A stretch of DNA of 64,000 nt from Doris montereyensis. Lineage: Eukaryota > Mollusca > Gastropoda > Nudibranchia > Dorididae. The position numbers and the translations under genes were made by a program. Every line of letters begins with the position of its first letter. Position 1 is the first letter of the stretch. The notes under the pieces are model-generated. The model did no database searches. It saw only the letters and a list, made by a program, of their open reading frames with translations, and was not told the DNA's origin. The stretch spans positions 497,459 through 561,458 of the forward strand of contig JAXRKP010000055.1 in the NCBI GenBank assembly GCA_037039925.1, given 5' to 3'. This document shows positions 1-11,700 of the stretch, one piece after another.

Positions 1-65
1 TGTCTGTCTCTTTACTCTTTGTTCTCTCTCTGTCTCTGATATCTACGCATGGCACAGCAACCTAC

Positions 66-190
66 TTGTACTCATCCGACCGACTCAGCTCCTCGATGTC
101 CTCCAGCAACAACAGGTAGGCCTTCCCTCCAGCTGGCGGCATGTAGCTGTGCTCATACAGCCACACCTTGTCTTCCTGGTCACCCACATA
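66..190 (-). CDS. DNTTIP1: DNTTIP1 exon, C-terminal DNA-binding fold
   Basis: The acceptor is ccccccag (read on minus) before TATGTGGGTG, phase 0. The exon encodes YVGDQEDKVWLYEHSYMPPA followed by the conserved GGKAYLLLLEDIEELSRSDEY. An in-frame TAG occurs at 62-64, but a good donor (gtaggt, 60-65) precedes it and the family continues past this point. I therefore end the exon at 66 with two bases of a Lys/Arg codon left over. The next exon is outside the window. Confidence 0.9.
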
Positions 191-3100
191 CTGGGGGGAC
201 AAAAATCGGCAATCTCTTATCACAAAAATGGAAGCCCGAAAATGACGCGCTGAACATTGAAAAAATTTAATTCGGGAGTAAGTGTGTTCGAGGTTATCTT
301 TTTTAACCGAAAGCAGATGGCACGGCCAAATCTTTTATAGAACATTTCAAATAAAGCCTAGATTACCATGAGCAAACAGAATTAATCTTTACGCCAATGT
401 AGAATTCATCAACAATGTACTGTTGACACCGAATTCATTCTTCTGTGTATGATTAAGAGAAGGGACCTGTAGTCTTCCGGCTGCAAATAATCTCATGTGA
501 TTAGTTCATTCTAAGTAGAGGCTTTTTAAAATGCAAAAGAATCGATACGTCCCTCAGGTTTGTAATTGAAAATATTCCTCTTCAGAATTAAGAACGGAGC
601 AGTTACAAAGGTAACTCGCAAAATATCAAATTTATTTGAAATTTCTACAAGAATTAAAGACCAAAAAAATAGTGTTCTTGATACGCATGTTCTTCTCGGG
701 ACAAAGAAAGTATAGATTTTAAGGGGTGGGGTGGGTTCTGAACATGTTTTATTTTTCATTATTTGAAATAGAGAATTTCACCACCATTGTACTCGGCATG
801 TCTAAAATAAATGATAAAACATAGTAAAAATTTGTATTTATCGTAAGGTTGCCATGGGAATGCTGCCATCTTGGATTTTCATTGCATTTTCACCTACAAC
901 TTTAATTCAAATAGGCTTTTTCAGTTTTGAACAAACTTGGCTGTAACTTCACACACATGTTATTCGGTTCAATATCTAGCCGCCTCCAGAAGCGATTTGC
1001 GATGAACTTAATGGTTTTGATTTTATGCTCAAGTGTAAGCAATGGAAAAGCAATTTCTACCGCTGGAAAGAACTTTATCATCTCAGTAATTTGTTACCAA
1101 AATCATTTCTGTAGGGCAATATTAAATAAAGTTATGATTTTTTTTCTTCTCGAAAATTTGTTAAATTTTTCAAATGGGACAATGTCTCCCGTAATTTACG
1201 ATCGATCTCAGCTAATATTGAAAATAATTCCTCCAAAGCACATTTTTCAGATAGAGTACTTTTTAATGATTAAAATGAGCACCAACTTGTTATACTTTAG
1301 ACAAAATTTCCAGCTTTTATGGTACAACCGATGTGTTGAAGGTTAGGCTAATTTTGCCTCCAAAGAATGTGTGCAGAATATGTCAAGCCAGATTGACTGT
1401 TAAAAATCAGTAAACAAACACACAAAAAAAGAGAGAGAAAAACAAAAAAGAAGCCAATACTGAAATTCCACTAGTTCACTGTGTTCTCTGTATTTACGGT
1501 ACCAGAAGGAGCATGATTTGTAGTGCGCCCTCTTTTCGCGGAGGCCACGCAGGCTCAATTCTGTCTGGTGCCGTAAGAATTTTTGTTTGTTTACTCCTCT
1601 GTGTTTGTCACATCTTGATTGCTATGGGGGCTTCAATATTTGTTTCCTGTCCTTATTCATCTGATCCCTATATATATATATACATATCAAAGTTCGAGGG
1701 AGAAAGAGGATATAACCAAACGATTGGTGTGGTACATACCTTGAACACATCTGGATGGCGAATGTAGAGTTTTCCTCTCATACTGCCCAACCCTAAAGCT
1801 CTGAAAATCAACAAAACATCATCGATAAATTGAATTTTTCTTCTTTTTTAATGGTCCTAGGGTATAAAAATTAATAAATTCAGTTACATTACACAGCCAC
1901 AATATCTGCAACACTTATGAATAATAAACAAAGCCATTCTCAAGTTATGAGAGTTGATAGTTGATCTTTTTTTCTAATGTCACCTGAAGTTAAATTCAGT
2001 TTTATCATTCAGTATTCAGCTCCTCCTTGTCTTCATGAATTACACTATTTCTGTTTTCATGTTTAATTTCTGATACCAGGGGAGGGGAAAAAAGGGGGGA
2101 GTGAGTAGCTTTCAATCTGTAATTCTTTGTAACGCGTTAAAAGATTTTCAATTAAAATACACGCAATTTCTTCAAGCGTTTCTGTTTTTAAGTATGTTTA
2201 ACGACTTACTTATTGGCTCTTGATCCCAGAACAAAAAGTGATGACGTTGTGAGACGGTCTGGGTCCCACTGCAAAAAAAAAAAAGTTTTTAAAATAGCAG
2301 GATGACAAAGTGGAATAATGTGCATTACAAAGTGTTCACTGTGACTGATAGGAATTCAAAATTCTGTGTAGGAGTTCAGAATTTGATATCCAAAGACTCA
2401 GCCTTTTATTCAGATGATTGCCCAAAATTCAAAGTTCTGGTTGCCCAAAATTTAGATGGTTGCCAAAAATTCAAAGTTCTGGTTGCCCAAAATTTGGACG
2501 GATGTCAACGAATCAGACTTCTAGTCACCAAAAAATTCAAAGCTTTGATTGCCCAAAATTTAGACGGTTGCCCAAAATTCAAACTCATGGTTGTCAGATT
2601 TCACTCGGATAATTTCCAAGGTTCGAGAATTCAGCTTGAAAGACTGTAATCATCCTTCTGTGTAATATTTCTTCAGAAATTTATTCCTGAGCTTGACGCA
2701 ACAAACATTTCTACTATTGTCTCATTTGGATTGGGGGTTTTTTTCACACTTATTTGAGTTGAGGTGTTTTTCTCTCTCCCTATTTTGAAACAAAACATTT
2801 TCTAGTATAAAATAAAACCATCCTAACAACAAAAGAAAACATATACAGGATCTCATAACAACCCCCTCATCTCCCCCGCCCCCGATCTTATCCTACAAAG
2901 CCTACGTATCCCTTTTCCATCCCTTTTTGGGACATTACACAATAGTTTGTCATGTCACACAACTACGTATGATTCAACAAAATACATACCTTAGGTCCTT
3001 CTCTCTTGATTGGCTCAGCGTATTTGAGAGATTTTGGGGGTGTCAAGCGCCTGCACAGATAGATGGAAGGAAGGAATAGTTAAGTTAGAGATTTGATATT

Positions 3101-6100
3101 TCTCATTACTACTGAGGTCAAAAGAACGAAATAAGGTGGAGATTACGATCTTCATTATTTGATGGGACATCGTCTCTTTCAGCAGTTGAATCTGATCGAA
3201 ACCGCAAGAGCAACAACAAAATATGTTTTTTATACTAAAATTATGAATATTATACATCATTACTTATAACCTCTAGGGAGAGGAGAGGTTTTATCAAAAG
3301 CCTTGAATGTTATCGTCATCATCACCATCATTATTGTGATAAATGTTATTATCATAATTATGATGATTGTTATCATTATTATTATTATCATCATTATTAT
3401 TACTATTTATATCACTTTTATTATCAGCATTAATATCTTTCTTAATTTCTATCTTTATCAGTTCCCATTCTACCTTTCGATGTATGGGTTTAAATGCCAG
3501 AGATGATTTTTCTCCAGGATACCCTGTCCTGGCATTTTCTGTTTCCTTCAGTGAAAGTTAAATTTCTATGCTTCAATGCCTCTTTTAAATCTTCTTCCCA
3601 TTTTTTCCAAGGTCTGCCTTTTGGTCTTTTACCTTGGGCTTTAGCACTGTATACTGATTTAGCTATTATATTGTCATTCATTCTGTTTACATGCCCAAAC
3701 CACCTCAACTGATTTATTTCTATCTTAGTTTTTATGGCTTTTCCTAATTCCACTTTCCTTATAGATGTTTGGATTTCTTCCATTGATATATCTACATCTT
3801 CAGCTGTCTCCTCTGGATTACTTGTTACTCTTACAAATTGATCTTTACTCCTTGTTTCATACATTCTGGAGGGATTATGTAATTGGTGAAAATGTTTTCT
3901 CCATGTTTTCATGATTTCGCTGTCTTCTTTCATTATTTCTCCATTGGCATTCTTAACCCTCTAAAAGCCACGGCCCTATATAAAGGGCATGCCATCATTG
4001 GACCGTGAAGAGCCACGGCCCTATATATAAAGGGCATAGACTCTGACCTTCTATAATGGAAAATTCCATTGTCCTTTTAAGGTAAAATGACATAGTAAAT
4101 GCTCAAGCATATAGTGAAGTAACAGCCAATGAAAACATTGTTTATTTCGAGCTCATAGCGTCCCTAGTGGCCTTGTTATCAATCGGCGAAGTGATCCACT
4201 TTACTGAGTAGTGTTCACTGTGTAATCACCCCCTTTTGTTAAGCGTTTCATTGTTTGTCAACACAATGAAGATCATTGATCTAAGTGATCTGAGTGTTGT
4301 TAGACAGTTGGTGATGTAAACTGACAACAGTGGCCCTAGTTAAATGTCATTCATGACTGAATCAACGAATCATAATGACCTAGATGTCAAGATAGAGTTA
4401 TCAGAGGAAGAAATCCCCCTTTTTCCTTCTTGGTCTAAAGACAAATAATCAATGAACTAAATTTATGTCTAATATCAAAGTATTAATGCCTCATATTATC
4501 AGCTTTCAGAAAATGTATGGTTTTATATGTCTAGTATCACTTATCACAGTTATACAGTCCTTTTTCTACCCTAATCAAAATCTTGGCTTTTCCCTTAGCC
4601 GCGCTAATTTTTCCACTCAAGCGTCTGTGGCAACCCCACATTCCAGGAGGTCACTTGCGGTTAATTTGTCGTATTGGGCATGCTTTGGTCTTTCTCATGC
4701 TCTTCATTGCTCTCCAGAACAGCTTTTGATTTCCTTGATATCTTTCTTGAAGTCTTTGTCCAAACTCTTCCCATTGTTCCTGTTTTGCTTTCCTCACTTG
4801 CTCTTTGGCGATAGTTTTTTTATTCACGTAATCTATCCTATCCTCTGGTCTCTTTGTTTGGAAGTATTTCTTCCAGATATCCTTCTTTTCTTTGATCTTA
4901 GTCTTGACGTTCTCATTCCACCATGCTGTTCTTTTCCTATCTCCTTTAATTTGTTTCCTACCACAGACCTCTTCAGTACAACTGAGGAGTGTTTCTTTAT
5001 ACACTTGCCAATTTTCTTCTATTGTGCTATCATTCAGATCTATCCGTCTTTCACTGATGAATCTATTTATCCTAGATTGGTATACCTGTTTTACTACTGG
5101 TTTATTTAATTCCTCTATGTTGAGTTTAGTAGCTTTCTTCTCTTTCCTTTTCTGTTTGTTTTCTTCAATCTCATTCTGGCAATCATTAGGTGACGATCAC
5201 TAAATATTTCTGCTCCTCTGTTTACTCTTACATCCAATGTACAGTAAAAAGGGAGCTGCTAACTATTATGTAGTCTATTATTAACTTTTCACACCTGTCT
5301 TTATTTACTCTTCTATATTTGTGGATATCTGTATGAGGAAAAAAATATGTTGGCTATTTTCATGTTATTCTTTAGGCAAAAATCTATTAGTCTCTCTCCA
5401 TTTGGAGAAGTTGTTGTCTTTCCTTCTTTACCTATTACTCCTCCTGACATTTCTACATTGTTGCCTACTCTAGCGTTTAATATCTCCTAAAAGCATTAGT
5501 TCCTGTTTGGGTTCAAGATTCTCTGCAGCTATTTGTAAATCGTTTTCGAAGGTATCATTATCTGCTTCAGTTGCGTCTTCGTTTGGTCCATCAGCTATTA
5601 ATAATTTAATTTCTCTTCCTTTTGGTTTAATATTTACCTCTAATAGCCGTGGGTTTATGAATTTCCAACTTTCTAGTAGCTTTTCTTGCCTTTTATGCAC
5701 TAGGAGGCCCACTACTGCTCTAGCTCTATCTTTGATATCTACTTCTGAGAAGATTAAAATATGATTCGGCCCTACATTTTCTATTCCTTGTCCTTTTTTC
5801 CTTGTTTCTGTAATGGCCAAAATATTTTGAATTTTTCCATTTCTTCAACTAATTCTTAACTCTTTTCCATTTATTGCCCTAACATTCCATGTTCCAAAAA
5901 ATGACAGTCCATATTCGTTTCCAAGTTCGTCTTCGTAAGATCAAGCCGGTCATATTACATTTATTTTTCTGAATCAGTTTGGTTTTGGATAAGCAGGGGA
6001 TTAGCCCACTGTACCCTAGGTACATGGTGGGGCTGCCACCTTGAGGCCCCCTACCAGGCCTTGTTATTTTCTGTCAGGGTTAACTCCCTTAGCCTTTAAT

Positions 6101-8531
6101 CATTCAAGACCAGCCTGCAAGGCAGCAGGTTGTTATTTTCTGTCAGGGTTAACTCCCTTAGTCTTTGGTCGGTCAAGACCGGCATGCAAGGCAGCAGGAG
6201 ACTCGTGGAGGGCGGGATCATCTACTCCCCGTACCTGTTCACTGTCCGGAGCATTAATATTATCAGCATTATCATCTCATTACCACACTATTATTATTAT
6301 AGACAAACACTGAGGCAAGGGGCATGTCGAAAGTGAAAGAAATGACACTGAATAATATTAAAGCCTCATAAGAACAAAGATGGTACTAATGCAAGCAATA
6401 GACCAAAAAAAAAACTCTGGCCACGATGAGGATCGAACCAGTAACCTCTGCGTCGGCACCCATCAACTCACATTGGTAGCACGCATTCTTTTCATGGCGA
6501 GACGATGGGCGCTGACGCAGAGGTCGATGGTTTGATCCTCATGGTGGCCAGGGTTATTTTTCCGTCTATTCCTTGTAGTAATATCGTCTTTGTTCCTATG
6601 GGGCTTTAATATTATTCAATGTCATTTCCTTTACATCATTATCAACATTGGTTTTCCCCTTAACGCTTAAGTATGAGACAAACAATTACCCTGACCCGTA
6701 ACCAGAGCGCCCTTTTCTCTGTGGAGATAAAACAGAGAAAAAACATTTTCTTTAATGAAACACAACCACTTTGATAATGGACAAAGCCAAAAATTTGAAG
6801 AATAGAACAATAAACATAGCGTAAGTTGAACAAAGATTTTCTGCATGAAATAGAACAAATAACACATTGCTGCTCAGCTACAACCAAACAACCACCCAAT
6901 CCAATGCAAAGCGCAGAAAGAGACAAATTTAAAAAATTAAGTAACAATTCAAGACTTAAAATCTAGGACATTGCAAAAACGCATAAACATGTGATAAATA
7001 ACTCTCTAGACTCACTTTTGCAGGTCGGCGAACCGTACCACCAAGTTCGCTTCCCTTTTCCGAATCACTGTCTGAAATACGACCTCTCCGTGCATTCTGA
7101 TAATAAGAAACGTTTAAGGAAAATGAAAATAATCATGAGATATAGATTTACTCATTCAAAGAAGAAACAAATAATTGTTATTAGTTGTAATTTCATTTCT
7201 GAGTTAAAAACACATTCAATTAAGACATAACGGAAAATAAGCAAAAGAAAGAGAGGCAAAATTGCTAAATCTGATATCATTATATATACAAGTATAATCA
7301 CAACAACAATGAAATTATTCATTTGAGAATTACTATTCCAACTTTTTGTTACAAAACGTCCTGTTGAAAACAGCAACCTCGATGAATGAAAATTCTACTA
7401 AAAGACAGGGAAACACTGACATTTTCTGTACTTAAACGCCATTTCTGGTAGAGACACACGCCAAATAAAAACGTTCTTGGGGTCATTTAGAACCTACCTG
7501 TGTGCAAAACAACACGGTTACTCTTAATGTTCTGGTCACAGGGTCTTTGACGCACAATGAACGACCTACTTAGGATTATGTCTATACGTCTGTTTTGAAT
7601 TTATGGCTATGCGCATTTATTACTCAATTTGTATAACAATGTCACCACGACCATATCAAAGTTGTCTGTTCAGAGACTACTGAAGTATTGTCCTTTTAGG
7701 TCCTTGGTTTGTTTGTTTCTTTGAAGACCGTGGCGGTGATCTCAGGGTTAATGTCTTTGAGGGAGTAGAAAAAAGATGACTGTCCATCCGTAGTTCAATA
7801 CAACTTACAACCATTTGAGTACAAATCCAGGGGACAATTTCACTATGCACAGTAACTATGTTGTCAAACCGTTATTGATTATACTTCACGTCCACATGGA
7901 CAAGCACATGCTTAGGGCTAGTAGACGAAGCAATAGATTGTTGGGCTTATTTGGCGAGCTATCTTAAACCAATCGTCAGGTCAAACTCCACCATGGTAAA
8001 AAATTAACACATCCGTTGACGTTTTATTGTAGACTGTAGAGGACGGGGGAGAAAATTCACTTCACTACATCCGTCTCGACGGTTTAATTTTCATATAGGT
8101 TTAATGACACTGGATTGGATTGGCTCCAAGGAAGAAGATCAACACATGCGAAGGTCATTACAACCGATTTCACTACAAGTGGAGTTGACTGTGCATTACA
8201 AGCAAACAGCTCTACCACACACTCTGCAGGGGTTTGCAAGGACTTTGAAAGAGCATGCTGGGAAATGAGTAAGATAACTATTTGAACCATCGCTCCTTCA
8301 CTTGTACAGACTCATTTTCACTTTTGTTGCACCGTGAGAAATGTACTCACTGTTCGTCTTCCACTGCCACTGATGCTGCCTGTTTCTGAATTGTTGTCCG
8401 TAATATCAACAGTTGGGGTAACACTCCGCCGAGCAGAGATTGATGAAAACTCTGATTTTGCCTGCACATAAAAAGCACAAAATATTTATTTTCTTACTTT
8501 ATGATCTCCAACACTTATCATTGGCCTCAAG

Positions 8532-8562
<31 letters not shown>

Positions 8563-8761
8563 AAATTATTTTCTTACTTTATTATTTCCAACACCTATCA
8601 TTGGCCTCAAGCACACACACACACAAACACACACACACAATAATTATTTTCTTACTTTATTATCTCCAACACTTATCATTGGCCTCAAGCACTCACACAC
8701 ACACAAAAAAATATTATTTTCTTACTTTATTATCTCCAACACTTATCATTGGCCTCAAGCA

Positions 8762-8796
<35 letters not shown>

Positions 8797-11700
8797 TATT
8801 ATTTTCCTTACTTTATCATTTCCAACACTTATCATTGGCCTCAAGCATACACACACACACACACACACACACAAAAAATATTATTTTCTTACTTTATCAT
8901 TTCCAACACTTATCATCGGCCTCACACACACACACACACACACACAACACAAAAGTATTATTTTCTTACTTTATCATCTCCAACACTTATCATTGGTCTC
9001 AAGCACACACACACACACACACACACACAAAAGTATTATTTTCTTACTTTATCATCTCCAACACTTATCATTGACCTCAAGCACACACACACACACATAC
9101 ACACACACACACACACAAAAGTATTATTTTCTTACTTTATTATCTCCAACACTTATCATTGGCTTCAAGCACACACACACACACACACACACAAAATTAT
9201 TATTTTCTTACTTTATCATCATTGGTCTCAACACTTACCATTGACTTATCATCGGCCTCAAGCACACACACACACACACACACACAAAAGTATTATTTTC
9301 TTACTTTATCATCTCCAACACTTACCATTGGCCTCAAGCACACACACACACACACACAAAAGTATTTTCTTTTCTTACTTTATTATCTCCAACACAATCA
9401 TTGGCCTCAAGCACAAACACATTACACACACACGATTATTATTTTCTTACTTTATCATCTCCAACACTTATCATTGGCCTCAAACACACACACACACACA
9501 AAAAGTATTATGAAATCCGATTATAGCCTTTCTCATCTTCAACACTTATCATTGGCCTCAAACACACACACACACACACACACAAAAGTATTATGAAATC
9601 CGATTATAGCCTTTCTCATCTTCAACAACTATTGCATTACATTAGTCATTTACTTTCTTCACGTAATTATATTAGGAAAATGCTGCTGTAAGAAAAAAAA
9701 AGGTATGTAGAACTAAAATACATTGCTGCCAATCTTTTTAACTCCAAAACAGATTCTGACAAACTAATTCCAACTTCCATGGCGGCTCCTAATACTCCAG
9801 AAAACATTCATAATTTAACTTTAATCGACCCCCCCATCCTAAGGTGAATAACAAAAACTCCACCCATTGCTAGCCTTTCTGACATAGCGCGATGGTTGTT
9901 CTGTGAATTCAGATTGACATCTCCAGACTTTCAACCCAATCTCTGAGTCCCTGCCGTTAACTTGGGGTTTCTTTTTTTTATTTAAACAACATAGTTAACC
10001 CCGATCCTATTGCGCAGTTTTCAATGTAAATACAGCTGCACGTAATCCAAGCGAAAAGAACAAGAAAAATACGCACTTAACTAAAAACATTTTTTACGTA
10101 CTGGTTGGTTGGCAGCGATGGTATAGAACACATCCTCAACTCTTGGGAACAAAATTTACTTTTTGATCTCTATTGCATTGCTGCCAACCTTCTCAAATGG
10201 AAAAACAAAACACTAACCGCACAAACTAATTGTAACTTGCACATGGCGGCCCACAATATTCCCTAAAACATGATAATTTAACTTTCCACTTAACCTCCTT
10301 AAAGGAAAATAGCACAAAAAACATCTCTTGATCACTGGTCTTTCTGGCAAAGTTCAAAGGTGGTTTTACAAATCCAGAATGATGTCTACAGACTTTCACT
10401 CCAATATCTCGGAATCCCTGCCATTAACTAACAGTTTCTTTTCTGAAAAATTACACCATGTATATACTTTTCAAGGAAAATATAGACTGATATAATGCAC
10501 TCACAGCAAAAAAAATACTAAATGGCTTTTTTATATATTGGTTGGCAGCTATGCTATATACTGTAATATAATTTTACTTCAATATAAGTTTTCCTGTCAA
10601 ATGAACATTTAAAATAAGACAAAGGTATTTCCAGTCTTGTAATTACCCAACAGCAAAGCATTTAAGAGGCAGCAATAACATGGTGTGTGGCATCGGTGGC
10701 CTAGTGGTTAGGACTTGGAATCATGAGGTCCTGGGTTCAAATCCTAGTAGTGACAGGTCCAATGTTGTATTCCTTGGTAAAGACACTAAACACAGTTTTC
10801 TCATTTGTCCAAGGTGTAAATGGGTACCAACTATAGCTTGGGAGTAAAAAATCTGTGACAGACTAACATCCTGTCCAGTTTATTACACCTGTTCCATTTC
10901 TCGCTAGAAACCTGGATAAGCTCCGGCTCTACGGGTCGTAACAGCTTTGAAGGAATGACATGCTGATGGCGTTGGTGACCTAGAAGTTAGGTTGCCGGAG
11001 GAGGTCCTGGGTTCAAAGCCCAGCAATGCTAGAGCCAACATTGTGTTTCTCGGGAAAGACACTTAAAATGCATTTTCCTTACTTGACCCAATCGCAAATA
11101 GGTACAAGCGACAGCTTGGGAGTCAGACATTGCAACAGACTAGCATCCTGCCCAGGAGGTGATTATCATTGCCTGTTCCGCTTCACTCTATGGAAATCAG
11201 GATAAGCTCCAGCTCTGTGGGCCCTAGGGGCTTGAAACAAACTTTTTAATGACATGCTACTACTTACCTCTTCTAGTATCTGGCGACACACGTAATTGAT
11301 GTGCTCATTACCCAAGAGGCCTTCATTGCTGTTTTCACGGATATTAGAAAGAGCCGGCTCAAAGTATTTCTGGCGAATAAGAAATTATTTTTTTTAACGG
11401 ACATTGATTATCACCCTGGCTTTTTTTTTTACACTTCATACAAACCATCAATGTTCTGCCAAAATGGTATACACACACATAGCTAAACTGAGACACGCAC
11501 CTAAATTTCTGATAAAGCTCAAGAACCTAGATATCTAGTGTTAACATGTGAAAGGCAATGTTAAAAATTTGCTCCCATTCCCACTTAGCTATGAAAATGG
11601 CAATTCTAATTCCATTACCTATTTATTCCTTATATAAGCACATTCCTACATTAACACTTCTCATCCCATAAGTTGTCTTTTTTTGTCGTCTTTATGTAAC

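Larger units (their letters stand above)
3440..6235 (-). mobile_element. RTE-like (CFDP2-type) non-LTR retrotransposon, copy A, internally deleted
   Basis: Reading on minus, tandem 5' monomers (about 6060-6235) are followed by an endonuclease-like ORF (ILIFSEVDIKDRARAVVGLL, LIADGPNEDATEAD) resembling craniofacial-development-protein-2-like endonucleases. Then come a linker (WWNENVKTKIKEKKDIWKKY) and the C-terminal part (QLRWFGHVNRMNDN, KRPKGRPWKKWEEDLKEALK). The reverse-transcriptase core is missing: KVELGKA joins IKTKIEINQ in frame at about 3740. The 3' end is a GATAAAG-type tail. Interrupted by the TTAA insertion at 3957-4660. Clade assignment to RTE is by similarity of the endonuclease. 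Confidence 0.8.

Noticed and set aside
62..64. TAG as the DNTTIP1 stop codon
   Set aside because: A canonical donor gtaggt begins at 65 and the family continues past this residue, so the TAG lies within the splice donor.
4465..5109. 214-codon plus-strand frame
   Set aside because: Antisense of RTE copy A; the minus strand carries the retrotransposon signature.
8440..9600. Several plus-strand frames of 150-250 codons
   Set aside because: They run through the CA-containing minisatellite; the residues are His/Thr repeats plus the translated 75-bp unit, with no splice or start support.
10684..10760. Possible functional tRNA gene
   Set aside because: A and B boxes are present, but the acceptor stem cannot pair and the sequence continues into a SINE body; the same applies to the other SINE heads.
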